Shown piece by piece: positions 11,901-23,900 of a stretch of 64,000 nt of DNA; positions within the stretch are counted from its first letter, which is position 1; the number at the start of each line of letters is the position of its first letter. This stretch comes from Ilex aquifolium (taxonomy: Eukaryota > Streptophyta > Magnoliopsida > Aquifoliales > Aquifoliaceae). Location: positions 14,548,451-14,612,450 of the forward strand of contig OX637395.1 in assembly GCA_951799425.1 (NCBI GenBank), read 5' to 3'. The translations under genes and the position numbers were made by a program. The notes beneath the pieces are model-generated. The model searched no databases, had not been told where the DNA came from, and worked only from the letters and a program-made list of their open reading frames with translations.

Positions 11901-14900
11901 CTACAGATTCTCCTATTGAAGTCAACCATCGACTGAATGATGGTGTTGGTGAGTTAGTAGAGAAAGAGAAATACAAGAAACTATTGGGGAAATTAATATA
12001 TCTCTCACATACTCTGCCAGACAGTACTTATATAATGGGTGTTGTTAGTCAATCTATGCATCATCTTTGAACTCATCATCTTAAAGTCGTGTATAGCATA
12101 TTGAGGTATCTCAAGTCGGCTCTAGGTAAAGGGATCCTATTCTCTAATAATGGCCATTTGAACTTTGAAGTTAAAAATGTTTAGTAATGCAGGCTACATC
12201 AGTAGATGACAGACAATCTACTTCCGATAATTGCACCTTAATTGGAGGAAATTTTGTCACATGGCAAAACAAGAAATAGGCAGTAATGGCCAGATCTAGT
12301 GTAAAAGTTGAATATAGAGCAATGTCCCATGGATTCTATGAGCTTATGTGACTCCAAACCATGGTTAGCACAATTCACTAAATCCTTAACGACCCACGAT
12401 CTGGGTACATCGATCCCAAACAAGGTGGATTTGCAATCCAGATCACCAAAATGGACGACCCCAAATTGTGATACTAACCCTAAATCAATTCACTTTAAAA
12501 CATGTATCACAAATATAAAATACATATTAATTGATTATATGTATATAGATTTATAATTATATATTGTTTTAGATAATAGAAAATCAAGCACAACTATAAG
12601 ATAAATGATAACTAACTTAGTGTTTATAAATGTTCTATAATATATAATGGTGTATAGTATTGACAACGATCTACATAAGAGTTCCAAATCAAATTGCGAC
12701 CCAAAATACCGTACCAACTAAACCTATCTCCATCGTATCGCGTACCTAAGAAAATGTCGTACCATGTACCCATACCCGTACTACGTACCATAGCGTCCCA
12801 CGATTCACGTAACATTGCTCCAAACATTACTGAGAGAGCTAGGAATTCATGTTGATGGACCTATGAGACTATATTGTGACAACAAGGCTCCTATTAACAT
12901 TACTCATAATCCGGTTCAACACGACGGGACTAAACCTGTTGAAATTGATGGGCACTTCATCAAAGAGAAGTTAAATAATGGCTTGATTTATACGTCTTTT
13001 GTGAAATCTGAAGATCAATTAGCCAATATTTTCACAAAGGGACTTATAATAAGATTTTTCACTATGTTTGCAAGTTGGGCATGGGGGATATCTATGCACC
13101 AACTTGAGAGGGAGTGTTATGCTGTGTATTATTTCTAGAATAAGGGTATTTTAGTAATAAGGGTATTTTATATATATATATAAACAATGTGCAGTTGTGT
13201 AACCTAACACAATACCCAATTCCGATTTGTTTCTCTTATTCCTCTCTCTCTATCAAACCCTTACGACTTTACAATTAACTATATCTTATATACCAAACTG
13301 TAATCTCCATAAGAAGTGACAATCTGCGTTGAGGTTACATTCTTCAAAGTTTTCTAAGCAAAGGCATAGGTTCATTAAAGGATAAACAAATTGAAAAAAG
13401 GTAGGTGTTATTGAAAGGATAAACACCTTCTGCCTTGTTCTGCTCAATTGTTAAAATACAACATCTAAACCCAATAACAAATAAAAATCCATGTATATTG
13501 CATTACTTTCATCGAGTCCCAATGTCAATAGCCGATGTGGTCAACCATGTATATATAAAGTCATAAACCTTGGAATCTATTCCACTTGGCGATACATGAT
13601 AATAGGATCAAAACAGATGGAAACTCATCCCCTTAGCCACCAAGTGATACCCTGTTGGTAACATTCTTGCCTTTTTACTGAGTTGTACTCTTGAGATACT
13701 GTTAACATTAAACCTAAACTAGACTTCTCCAAGTTCAAAAACTTAAAATGATGACAATAGACATAACTCTTGGTGGAGGGGAATAAGAATGTGGTTGATC
13801 ACTTCAGAGGATCAGATATTCTCCCACCCAAAAGGGGAGAGTGGTAATACAATTCGGCCATCTCCAATCCGATATTGGTACCTGTTACACAAATATCCCG
13901 AGTCTCACCTGAATTGGTGTTGATTCTATGACAACTCGAATGTATTGGCTCAACTCAGAGTCAACCCATTAGACTGGGCAAGTCACACCAAAATTGTTCT
14001 GATACCATGAAAACTTCTACAAAATCTCTAAAATCTTAAATGTGAAAAAGGTCAAAGACAAATGGATATGGAGAAAAACCCCACATGAAAATCTGCAAAT
14101 TTCAACCCTAAAGCGCAGAAATTTACATCCAACTATGTAGATTAAACACCTTCGGCAATATAACCAAAAGGATGAGTAAAATCAAAGACGGAGGGTCACC
14201 TCTTCTTATTCCTCTTCTTTCTTCTACACAAAGCGGTAGCAGAGGCCCAGATGAAGGAGGATCTGGGAAGAATGCTAGTGATCGACAGTGCAACTCGAGT
14301 GTTAGAAGACATCAACGCCTTCTCTTAGGTTCTCTCTCTCTCTCTCTCACTCTCTCTCTCTCTCTCTAAAGGATGAGTGAGTCAAAAAGACTCTATTCCT
14401 GTGAGTGACTCTATTTTGTTTAGGTCATCTTAAAAGACTTCCTTCTAAAGTTTTCTTTTTAAATTAGTTTGTAAGGTTTTTTTTATTACTTTGGGTGCAT
14501 AAAAGATCCTACCTATTTTTATTTTTAAAATTTTTTGGATATTTAAATTTAAATGAAAATATTTCCAATGGCATCACTATATTTTACCTTTCTATTTTTT
14601 TAATGTGTTAGATGACTTGTTTTGGGCATATGTCGCATAAATGTTGTTTTGTTTCATTTTTTAAAAGTTTCCATTATTCTTTCAAAATATTTGGGGTATT
14701 TTAGCTAGGCTTTTGTACGCATTGTCCAATACCGTGTTGCAACGCTGCAACTGATGTATATTAGTACCCATCAAGTTGGTGACCTATACCACGACCTTGA
14801 AACATGTCCAGGATTTAGTTGGCTCCACAATTGGACCTGCACAAGTCATGGTATTTTTGGAATCCATACTCTATATGTCCCATCAGTGTGTTGTTATCAT

Positions 14901-17900
14901 CTAACCCTAGAAGCACTCGGACAAACATAGCTCAACTACTAACTGAGGACCAGACGTTCCTCCAGACAAGGGTCAAGCCTAAAACCTAGACTTTGGACTC
15001 AATAGAATGGTTGATGATATGCAAGGTAGCTATCTAGGAAGCATGGATACTCTAGCGAGGGTCGACATGGCAGTGTCGGACACATATCCGAAATAGATAC
15101 GCGCGGGACACGGCCGGATACGTGTTCGACACTTAAGAGTGTCCAAAATAGAAAAAAAAAATCCAAATACGAGAGGGATACGATACCTTACCAGCTCATC
15201 TCTTCATCAATCTCTGCTTTACAGACATAGTCAGTCAAGTATGTCTTCTTCGAAACTCTTCCTCTTCTTTTCTTCTTCTTCTTCTCTCGTTCTTTTGATT
15301 CTGTTAGAGTTATAACCTAGTTATTAGGATGTTTAGCTTTTTATCTATTTTGCTCTTACTATGGTTTTTATGTCTTACTCAGACCAGAAGGGTGTTCTAC
15401 TCAGTTGCACTCTTATTTGGCTATACATACTGGGCACTGCACTTAGTTTGTGCATCCTTTTACTCCTAATAATTCTAGTTGGTATCAGAGCCTGGCTAAA
15501 CCCTAGCCTTCCCTAACCCTAACCCTAGCCACCAAACCCTAGCCTTCCCCACCAGCATTGCCACCCCTTCCTGCCAACGCCGCCACCTCTTCCTGCCAGC
15601 GACAACCACTCCTTCCCACTAGCGCCGCCACATCCACGCCGTTGGTTTCTCTTTTCCCTAGAGTCAGAGCACCTAGGGACTTTTAGAGGGGTCAAATCCC
15701 CTCCATTGATCTACTTTTAATGGAGTAGATCACCTATATATTTTTTCTGGATTTCTTGGCGCCGTGACCTGTTATTTGGGAGCTTTCTAGACCTCTTCTT
15801 TATTACTATTGTTCAACTGGAGGTATATTGTCCTCCCTTGTTTAACTCTATTTTAAAGTAATTTCTGTCACGATTGCTCTACCATTGGTACTTTTACTGA
15901 GAAGGTACTAACCACTTTTGCACTTCTGCAGAGATTACTCATTCCATCTTTATGTTTAACCAGTATACAGTACCTACTGGCACAGTTACATTACCGACAA
16001 TACCGGGTATGGTCTCTCAGAAGGTTACGACATAGTTATTGGACGGCCATAACTTTGCTGAGTGGTCATGCTCGTTTCAGCTCTTTTTGGGGCGTATTGG
16101 GAAGCTTGGTTGGCTGACCGGATCGCACTCGAAGTCAGCTGATGACGACCCTGGATATTCTGCGTGGTTCTCCGAGAATTACGCTATTCTTGGATGGTTA
16201 TTTGAATCCATGGAGCCATCTGTTTGCAAGATTCATTAGTTCAATAGGTTTGTTCCGAAGCAATGAAGTGCATTATCAGAGATGTACTCATAGTCTAGTC
16301 GTGGAGTTCGTGTTTATAAGCTTTCTCAATAGATCTCATATGCTCGACAGGGAGATATGACAGTTCAGGGCTACTATGGCTATTTGACTCAGCACTGGCA
16401 TGAATATGAGACTCTACGTCCTCGTGCTACTATTCTGAGGATAGAGCCTAAGGGAACGACATTTCTGCATACTCGAGAGCAGGAGAATAGGATTCACAAG
16501 TTCCTTATGAGGCTTCGTGATAAGTTTGAGGGATCTCGTTGCCAGATACTATCGATGTTGAGGCTTCCTTCTCTTTATGAGGTTTATCCTATGATTGAAC
16601 AACGTGAGCGTCGCGTCCGTATTGCATCACTTCCAATTACAACCTTGACTCCTTAGACCAACCAGATAGCCCTTGCAGCTACTATAGGATCTCGCTCAAG
16701 ACCCCAGCCAAGGGTGAACAGCGTCCAGACCAGCACCGATAGGGTGCTCTAGACCAGCGCAGACTGGGCGATTCTTGCCAATGTAATTATTGTGGCCGAC
16801 CAGGGCATCTCAGGACTGCTTGCCGGAAGCTCCACCCCAAGCTTAAGTCATCTCATCTTACTTCTCAAGGCCGTACTGCTGCTATTGCTGAGGGACCATC
16901 ACCTACTATTGTTGCCCCTTCTACTACTGCTCCTCCTTGACAAAGCGTTATAAATGCTATCACTTCCAGATTGGATATGCTTATGTATGTTATGAATTTT
17001 TGGGGCCCTACTACTGCTGTTGCGACCACTACAGGTATACCTCGTGCTTTCCATGCTCACACCGGTCCTTCTCCTCTTTGGATGCTAGACTCGAGTGCGA
17101 ATTATCACATGACAGGTAAGGCTCATCACTTCACTATTATCAATGAGCAGTTACACATACAGGCTAAGTTAATAGATGGGACACATGTCCCTATTATTAG
17201 TAGGGGTACAATTCTCCTTCCAGATGGCCTTACGTTACATTCTATTTTTCATACGCTAAAGTTGGCCAAGAATCTATTATCTATACATCAGTTAGCCAGA
17301 GATTTTTGTTATGCAGTAGTGTTCTTATCTGACTCTTATTATTTGCAGAACCTGAGTATCAGGAGGATTATTATCAAGAGACATGAGAGAGATGGGCAGT
17401 ACTATCTAGGCGATCCACCTCCAGTTCCTCCGCCGGTTTCACCTGCTTTATCTTTATTTGTTCTTATCTTACATGCTAGTATTTTACCTAGTACTTGTCG
17501 TTATGATTTTTCGTCACAAACTGTTCAGTTGTGGCATGATCATTTTGGGCATAAAAATTTTAAGTATTTATGTATACTATTTCCTGCTTTGAGCAATGCT
17601 TGTGCTAATGGTAGACTTGACTATGTTATATGTTCACTATCTAAACATGTTCAAACCAATTACATTCCTCGCATACGTCAGTCTCCTAGGTCATTTGACC
17701 TAATACACTCTGATATTTGAGGACTTTCACCTGTTACTGCTCTGTCAGGTGCCCGATATTATGTGACATTTATAGATGATCATACTCGCTATACTTGAGT
17801 ATACCTTTTGCATAGAAAATCAGATGTACTTCCTGTTATCACTTAGTTTCTACAGATGATTAAGACACAATTCGATGTCATTGTTCAAGCTCTTCATTCG

Positions 17901-20900
17901 GATAATGCCAAAGAATGTGTCTGATGCCTTAGTGTCTCACCTTTCTTCTCAGGGTATCCTTCAGCAGCTCACCTGAGAAAAATAGAGTTACTGAGAGGAA
18001 AAATAGGAGTCTAATAGGGATGGTACGTTATATGCTTAAAGGTATGGGAGTGCCTAAGTCTTATTGGCATTTTATAATTCTGACTTTTATCTTCCGGTGC
18101 AATCGCACACCAAGTCATGTTATTTAGTATAGGGCTCCCTTACAAGTCTTATTTCTTGAGTGGACACTTTTTCCGGTCCCTCCTCAAGTCTTTGGTTGTA
18201 CATATTTTGTTCAGGATTGGTCTCCCACTCGTCATAAGCTTGATGATACAGCTATTCATTGTATTTTTGTGGGCTACTGTCAGCAGTCTAAGGGTTATCG
18301 GTGTTATGATCCAATCCAATGTCGCATGTATCACAGTCTAGATATTACCTTTCTTGAGCATGTACCTTATTTTTCTACTTCTAGTCCCATGTCTGCATCA
18401 CCAGTTGACGATACTCCTTTTGATTTTACCTTACCACCGGAGCCACTAGTCATTGTCACCACAGAGTCGCCATTTACACATGATATCCCAGTCTCTCTTC
18501 CTTTGCAGGTTTATGTTCGTCGCCCTCGCTCTCATCACTCTGCTGATGTCCCCTCTACTTCGGATAATGCTGGTAATATTTCTCAATTAGTTGAACATAC
18601 TGTTGAGCCTGTTGTTAGCACTGATGAGACTGTAGGTGTTGAGACTGATGAGACTGCAAGTGTTGAGATTTTTGCGCCAGGGCATCATTATCCCCGTCGT
18701 GACCATCGGCCAGTTGCTCGTTATGGTTGGGCTATCAGGACTTTATCTCCGATCTCTGGTTATGCTTCTTATGCTGAGCTGTCTCTTACATTTCGGACTT
18801 ATAGTATGGCATTATCAAATACAATAGTTCATCGCTCCATTTTAGAGGCTATGCGGGAGCATCAGTGGGTTCTTGCTATGCAGACGGAGATGGATGTTCT
18901 TCAGCATAACCATACATGAGATCTTGTTTCTTTACCTTCAGCAGTTACACTTTGAAGTTTCTTTCAGATGGTACTAATGATCGTTACAAAGCTAGGCTTA
19001 TGACGAAGGGCTTTACTTAGGTTTCAGGTCGCGATCTTGGAGCTACCTTTACCCCAGTGGCAAAGTTAACTATAGTTCGTTTGATTATCTCTTTGGCTAC
19101 CTCGTACTCTTGGCCCCTTCATCGGTTGGATGTAAAAAATGCGTTTCTTCACGATGACCTAGACGAGACTATTTATAAAGATACACCACTTGGCTTCCGT
19201 GGTGAGGAGAGTACGCTAAGAAGGTGTGTCGACTGCGTAAGTCTATTTATAGACTAAAACAGTCACCACAAGTCTGGTTCTCTCGGTTTAGTGGTGTGGT
19301 TATAAGTTTCGGCTTCACCAGATGTCATTCTAATAATACATGTTTCATTCGACGGAATGGCAGTGTGTCATTCTCTTGGTATATGTGGATGATATTATTA
19401 TTACTAGGAATGACATTTTTTGGATTGCACAGGTCAAGGTTGACCTTGGGAAAGCCTTCGATGTGAAGGACCTTGGATTTCTGTAAAACTTTCTTGGGAT
19501 TGAAGTTGCCTGTAGCAGTAGAGGTATTATTCTCTCTCAAAGGAAGTCGAACACTGGGATGTTGGGGTGCAAACCACTGTTGAAGGTGAGGAATTGAAAA
19601 ATCCAACTGTTTATCAAAGGCTGGTAGGCAACTTATCTACCTAGCCAACACTAGGCCTGACATTTCATTTGTCGTCAGCCGGGTTAATCAGTCCATGCAC
19701 AAGCCGTGTCAGTCTCCTTTGAATGCAGTATATCATATTCTTCAATACCTCAAGTCTTGTCATGGACTTGGGTTGTAATATGCATTGGGGTCACAGACCG
19801 ATTCTCTAGCCTATTATTCAAATTCAGATTATGGGGGAGCTTGTGACGGTCGATCTACTACGGGCTTCTGTGCTAGGCACATGTGAGATTATCTGGCTAC
19901 AGTCTATTCTTGGCGAGTTGGGATTTCCAGTAACTTCTCCATCTACATTATATTGTGATAATCGATCTGCTATTCAGCTCGCTTCTAACTCTATACTACA
20001 TGAGAGGACGAAGTATATAGAAATCGATGTTCACTTTGTTCGGGAGAAGGTTAGCTGCGGCATTGTTACCCCATCATTTGTGGGGACTAGTGATCTAGTT
20101 GCGATTGTCTTCACTAAACCTATCACTCTATCCATTCTCTGGGACTCCATTGTTTAGCTTGGCTTGATTGACATCTTTACGACTAACTTGAGAGGGAGTG
20201 TTGGAGTTATGACCTAGTTATTAGGATGTTTAGCTTTTTATCTATTTTGCCCTTATTATAGTTTTTATGTCTTACCCAAACCAGAGGGGTCTTCTAGTCA
20301 GTTATACTCTTATTTGGCTATATATACAAGGCTCTGCACTCAATTTATGCATCATTTTACCCCCAATAATTCTAGTGATTCTGAACCCCTCTCTCTCTCT
20401 CTGCGCAATTTGTGGGAGATCAATCGTCGGCTTGCCCTAGTTCACCAAACAGAGGGTCTGGACTCTAAATCCCCCCTAACTCTTTTTTTTTCTTGTTCTC
20501 TCTCTCTTTTTGGTCAAGGTTCTCACGCTTTTGTTTTTTGTTATTTTTTCCAGTTTTTTTTCTCTCTCTATTTGAATACACTTTAAATTTCAACTTTTTT
20601 TTAAAATAATTTTCTTCTTTTTTCGTATAATCTATTTATTAGTTGTCAAACACATTAACCCATTGTCCAATTTGATATTAGCCCGTCCAATTGTAGCATA
20701 TTAGCCCACTTCCAAATTTGATATTAGCCCATTATCCAATTATAAAATATTAACCAACTACTCAATGTTTATTAGGTCGTATTATTAATGTTTTTATTTA
20801 TAAAAAATATATAATATTATTTTAATTAGTCGTATCATTACCGTACCCGTGTCCTATATTTTGAAACTTTGACGTATCTCCGTATCCGTATCGTATCGGA

Positions 20901-23900
20901 TACGACACCTATATCCGTATCCGTGCTTCTTAGTTAGCTATTTATGGTAGCTAGGTAGGCAATAGGATCCTAGAATGTCTATAACAAAGAAAGCATGAAA
21001 AGAACAGGAGATTGGATTTTTTGATCAAAAAAAGGGCCAGATGTTCGCAACAAAATCTTACTGGTACAAATAGAAAAAATAAATAAACTAGGGATTAATG
21101 TATCCTCCAACTATACCTGTAAATTTCAACTCGAGAAGCTCCATAGAGAGTTTCTGAAGGAAGGGCCACGCCCATGCCCTGACTTATGGTTTCATTGCTG
21201 CAACCGTCACAAGAAGGTGCATTTACCCACCTACAATTTCAAACACTGATAAGCTCAACTGCACAAGATATAACCCATCAGCATTATATGGTAAAAGACG
21301 GCATAGTTACTGCTAGCATGAAGATGCTCCATAGCTACAAATACAAACCCACCAACATAAGGAAAAGCTATTAAAACTTGAATACAATTCACACTTGGTT
21401 TGCTAGATTACGGTAATATACTTAACTTAGGAACAAATCCATAGCTACATTCTTCAAATTTCTCAGTCAATCTCCTGTTATCTTGAATATGAACAGGGAA
21501 AAGCTTTTAAATGTATCACTTGCTCTACAACATTTTCACAAAGTTTATCAAATTAGTTTTGCATCATGAGTAACTGGAGTTTAATTGTTCAACACAATTA
21601 TCGAAGTTTGGTACCTTACACAAGTATGTTTTGATCTCAAAGCAACTGAGGTTGAACTTGGTTACTTTCGCAGTAAGGAAAACACGCGAACACGAAATAA
21701 AAACCGGTAGTGTTCGGGTTCAATCTGAATAACCCAAAAATGACCCATTAACTACACGAACACGACTCGATAATTTTATATAAAAAATGACCCGTTCAAC
21801 CCGTTTATGGACAGTATAAAAAGAAAATAACTCCAAGCCCAAACTCAAGACAAACCCTAGTCCTTATCCCGTTGCCTACTACAGCCAAACACCCAAACCT
21901 CATACCTCAAGCAGTCACACAGCGTGGTCATGCGGTCACGCCTCCGGCCTCACCCACCATGCCATAACTAACCCACAGATCTGTAGCAGACTACCTTCCC
22001 TGCCGCTGCTTCACATCACTTCCCATCGCCTTCTCCGCCATAGCAGACCACCTTCCCTGTAGCAGATCTCTCTCCTTTCCTCTCAGGTACATTGTAATGG
22101 GTTCATATCTCTCCTTTCCTCTCTGTTAATCAGTTTAGATCTGTACGTTGTAATTTTTTTTTATGCTTTGTGGTGTAGATCTCCTTTCCTCTCTGTTAAT
22201 CTCAGTTTAGATCTCGGTTTTTTTCATTTCTGGTTGTGTATTGAAAATTTGTGAGTTGTGTATAGCTTAGCTAAGTTGAGTTGAATATTGAAAATTTTAC
22301 TGACTGTACTTTGTGCCAGCTTTGCCGTATGGGTTGTGTTACTGACTGCCAGCTTTGACTGACTAGTTTGTATTAAAAATGTTACTGACTGCCAGGTTGT
22401 ACTAAAAAATTTTAGTTTGTATTAAAAATTTAGAGAGAGAAGAGGTGTAGGTGAACTACACTTGAATTTCAAAAGTTCAGGGTTTAGAGAGCAATTTGTC
22501 ATCTGCTTACCAAAACTAAAGTTGTTTTGCTTTTAGTCATTTCATGACTTCCTCTGTTTGAAGATTCTTAATCAGAAGATTTTTGTGTTTGAGGTTGATG
22601 AAGAATCATGTGGATTTGGACTGCTTTTTGTGGTTGGGAAGAACACTTGATTCTTGAACACCATTGTGTCACCACCGCCACCACCGCCGCCGTGTCTAAT
22701 ATGTGTCCGAATTGGTCACTCACTTTTTTAAAAACTGCCCGCGCTCCTTAGCAAATTGCTTTTTCCTCCATGACTATGGTAAGTTTAGAAATAGCTTATA
22801 AGACAGCATCATTATTTCCAGAAGGTAAGGTGATGCTGTGAATGATGAGATAATGTCACTTTTGGTATAGGCTGTGTAGTGGAATCGAAAAAATGTTCTT
22901 CTCGAGAGTAACTCAAACGTTATAAACAATTACGCGAAAGATACAGCTAGGGGCCTTTAATCTTTCTCCATTCATGCAAAGCATGTCAACATGTCGAGAA
23001 CATAGGGATGATTTCCCAATGGACAACAGGAACAAGAAGATAAAAATATATGAAGAGGTTCCTCAACTCTAAAAATATGAGAAGGGCATTATAATAACAT
23101 ACAGCCTCTTTAATATGCTTTCTGTTCTTCATAAATCTACAGCTTCATCTTTTCAAACGACTCATTATTCTTCCATGCACCTCCATTCCAATTCATATTC
23201 ATTCCCTATGAAGAGGTGGAGGGGCGAGCCCTCTTTCTGAGGCATGTGTTTCACCATGTTGTCTATGGAGAAAGGAAGTACATTGACAGATCACAAAGCG
23301 GGAGATCTAAATTCTATTTTGCTAAGTTGGTGTGCTTATTAGAACTCAACTCAGTAGGCTCATCTAACATCTACAGGAAATGGTATTTTCTAATCAAAGA
23401 TATTTCTAGAAAAGCCTACACTGCCATAGACTGGAATCCTTTATTGCTACATACTTAACACAGAAAGAATATCATATTTTTTTCTTTAAAAGATATAACA
23501 AGAAATCCATCCACCAAGTATAGGGGGAAATCCCAGAGGTAAGGGCAGGAGACTGAAAAAACAGACCTGAATGACTGCTTAAACCAGAAAAGCAACTGCA
23601 GAAGAAAAGCATGATCCTGTTCACTTTTTGATGGCTTGAAATTTCCCTCCTAAAAATAGATAGGCAGGATATAAGAACAGCAAATTTCTGAGCCATTTTA
23701 CAGAAACTCAAGAGGTAAGACTATTTACATGCAGCAACAACAAACTACTTGAAGCCCTACAAAATGAACTCTACGGATTTTTTTCTTCTTCAATCTTAAT
23801 ATGACACATCAATACATTTTTATTTTTTTTTTAGCAAAAAAATCTTAAAAAGCAGACACATCAATACATACACGCACATGTAACTAATTTGCGAAAGTGG

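Larger units (their letters stand above)
8117..13102 (+). pseudogene. Copia element 1 gag-pol, degenerate and interrupted by two MITEs
   Basis: Polyprotein of a Ty1/copia retrotransposon in domain order. Gag begins at ATG 8117 ([10 protein letters not shown], later [13 protein letters not shown] at about 8620). Protease has [11 protein letters not shown] at about 9300. The integrase front end has [14 protein letters not shown] at about 9645 and HSDVWGP at about 9810, then [15 protein letters not shown] at about 10055. RT has [12 protein letters not shown] at about 11475 and KSLYELKQS at about 11600. The RNase H end has [14 protein letters not shown] at about 12870 and [11 protein letters not shown] at about 13010. 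Many stops and frameshifts break it, and MITEs at 10517-10815 and 12360-12817 split it further, so it cannot encode a working element. It lies in PNG1 intron 7 in antisense orientation. Confidence 0.9.
15036..20934. mobile_element. Non-autonomous DNA transposon (GATACGG family), split by copia 2
   Basis: Outer ends are AGGAAGCATGGATACTC (15036) and ATCCGTATCCGTGCTTCTTAGT (to 20934), inverted to each other. Flanks TAGCTATCT (15027-15035) and TAGCTATTT (20935-20943) are a 9-bp duplication with one mismatch. Without the copia insert the element is about 820 bp and has no coding capacity. Sister copies are at 24435-25037 and 25574-26887. Confidence 0.7.

Noticed and set aside
15495-15545. Telomere-like CCCTAACCCTAACCC motif
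   Set aside because: Only two or three units, lying in the leader of copia 2 directly after the PBS; not an interstitial telomere array.
18269-18919. 216-codon open frame treated as a separate gene
   Set aside because: It is the region between integrase and RT in copia 2 ([14 protein letters not shown] and a Ser/Pro-rich linker).
7390-20376. Treating the 7-20 kb block as a plain intergenic transposon cluster
   Set aside because: PNG1-like exons 7 (21117-21230) and 8 (5865-5919) bracket it in matching phase, so it is intronic.
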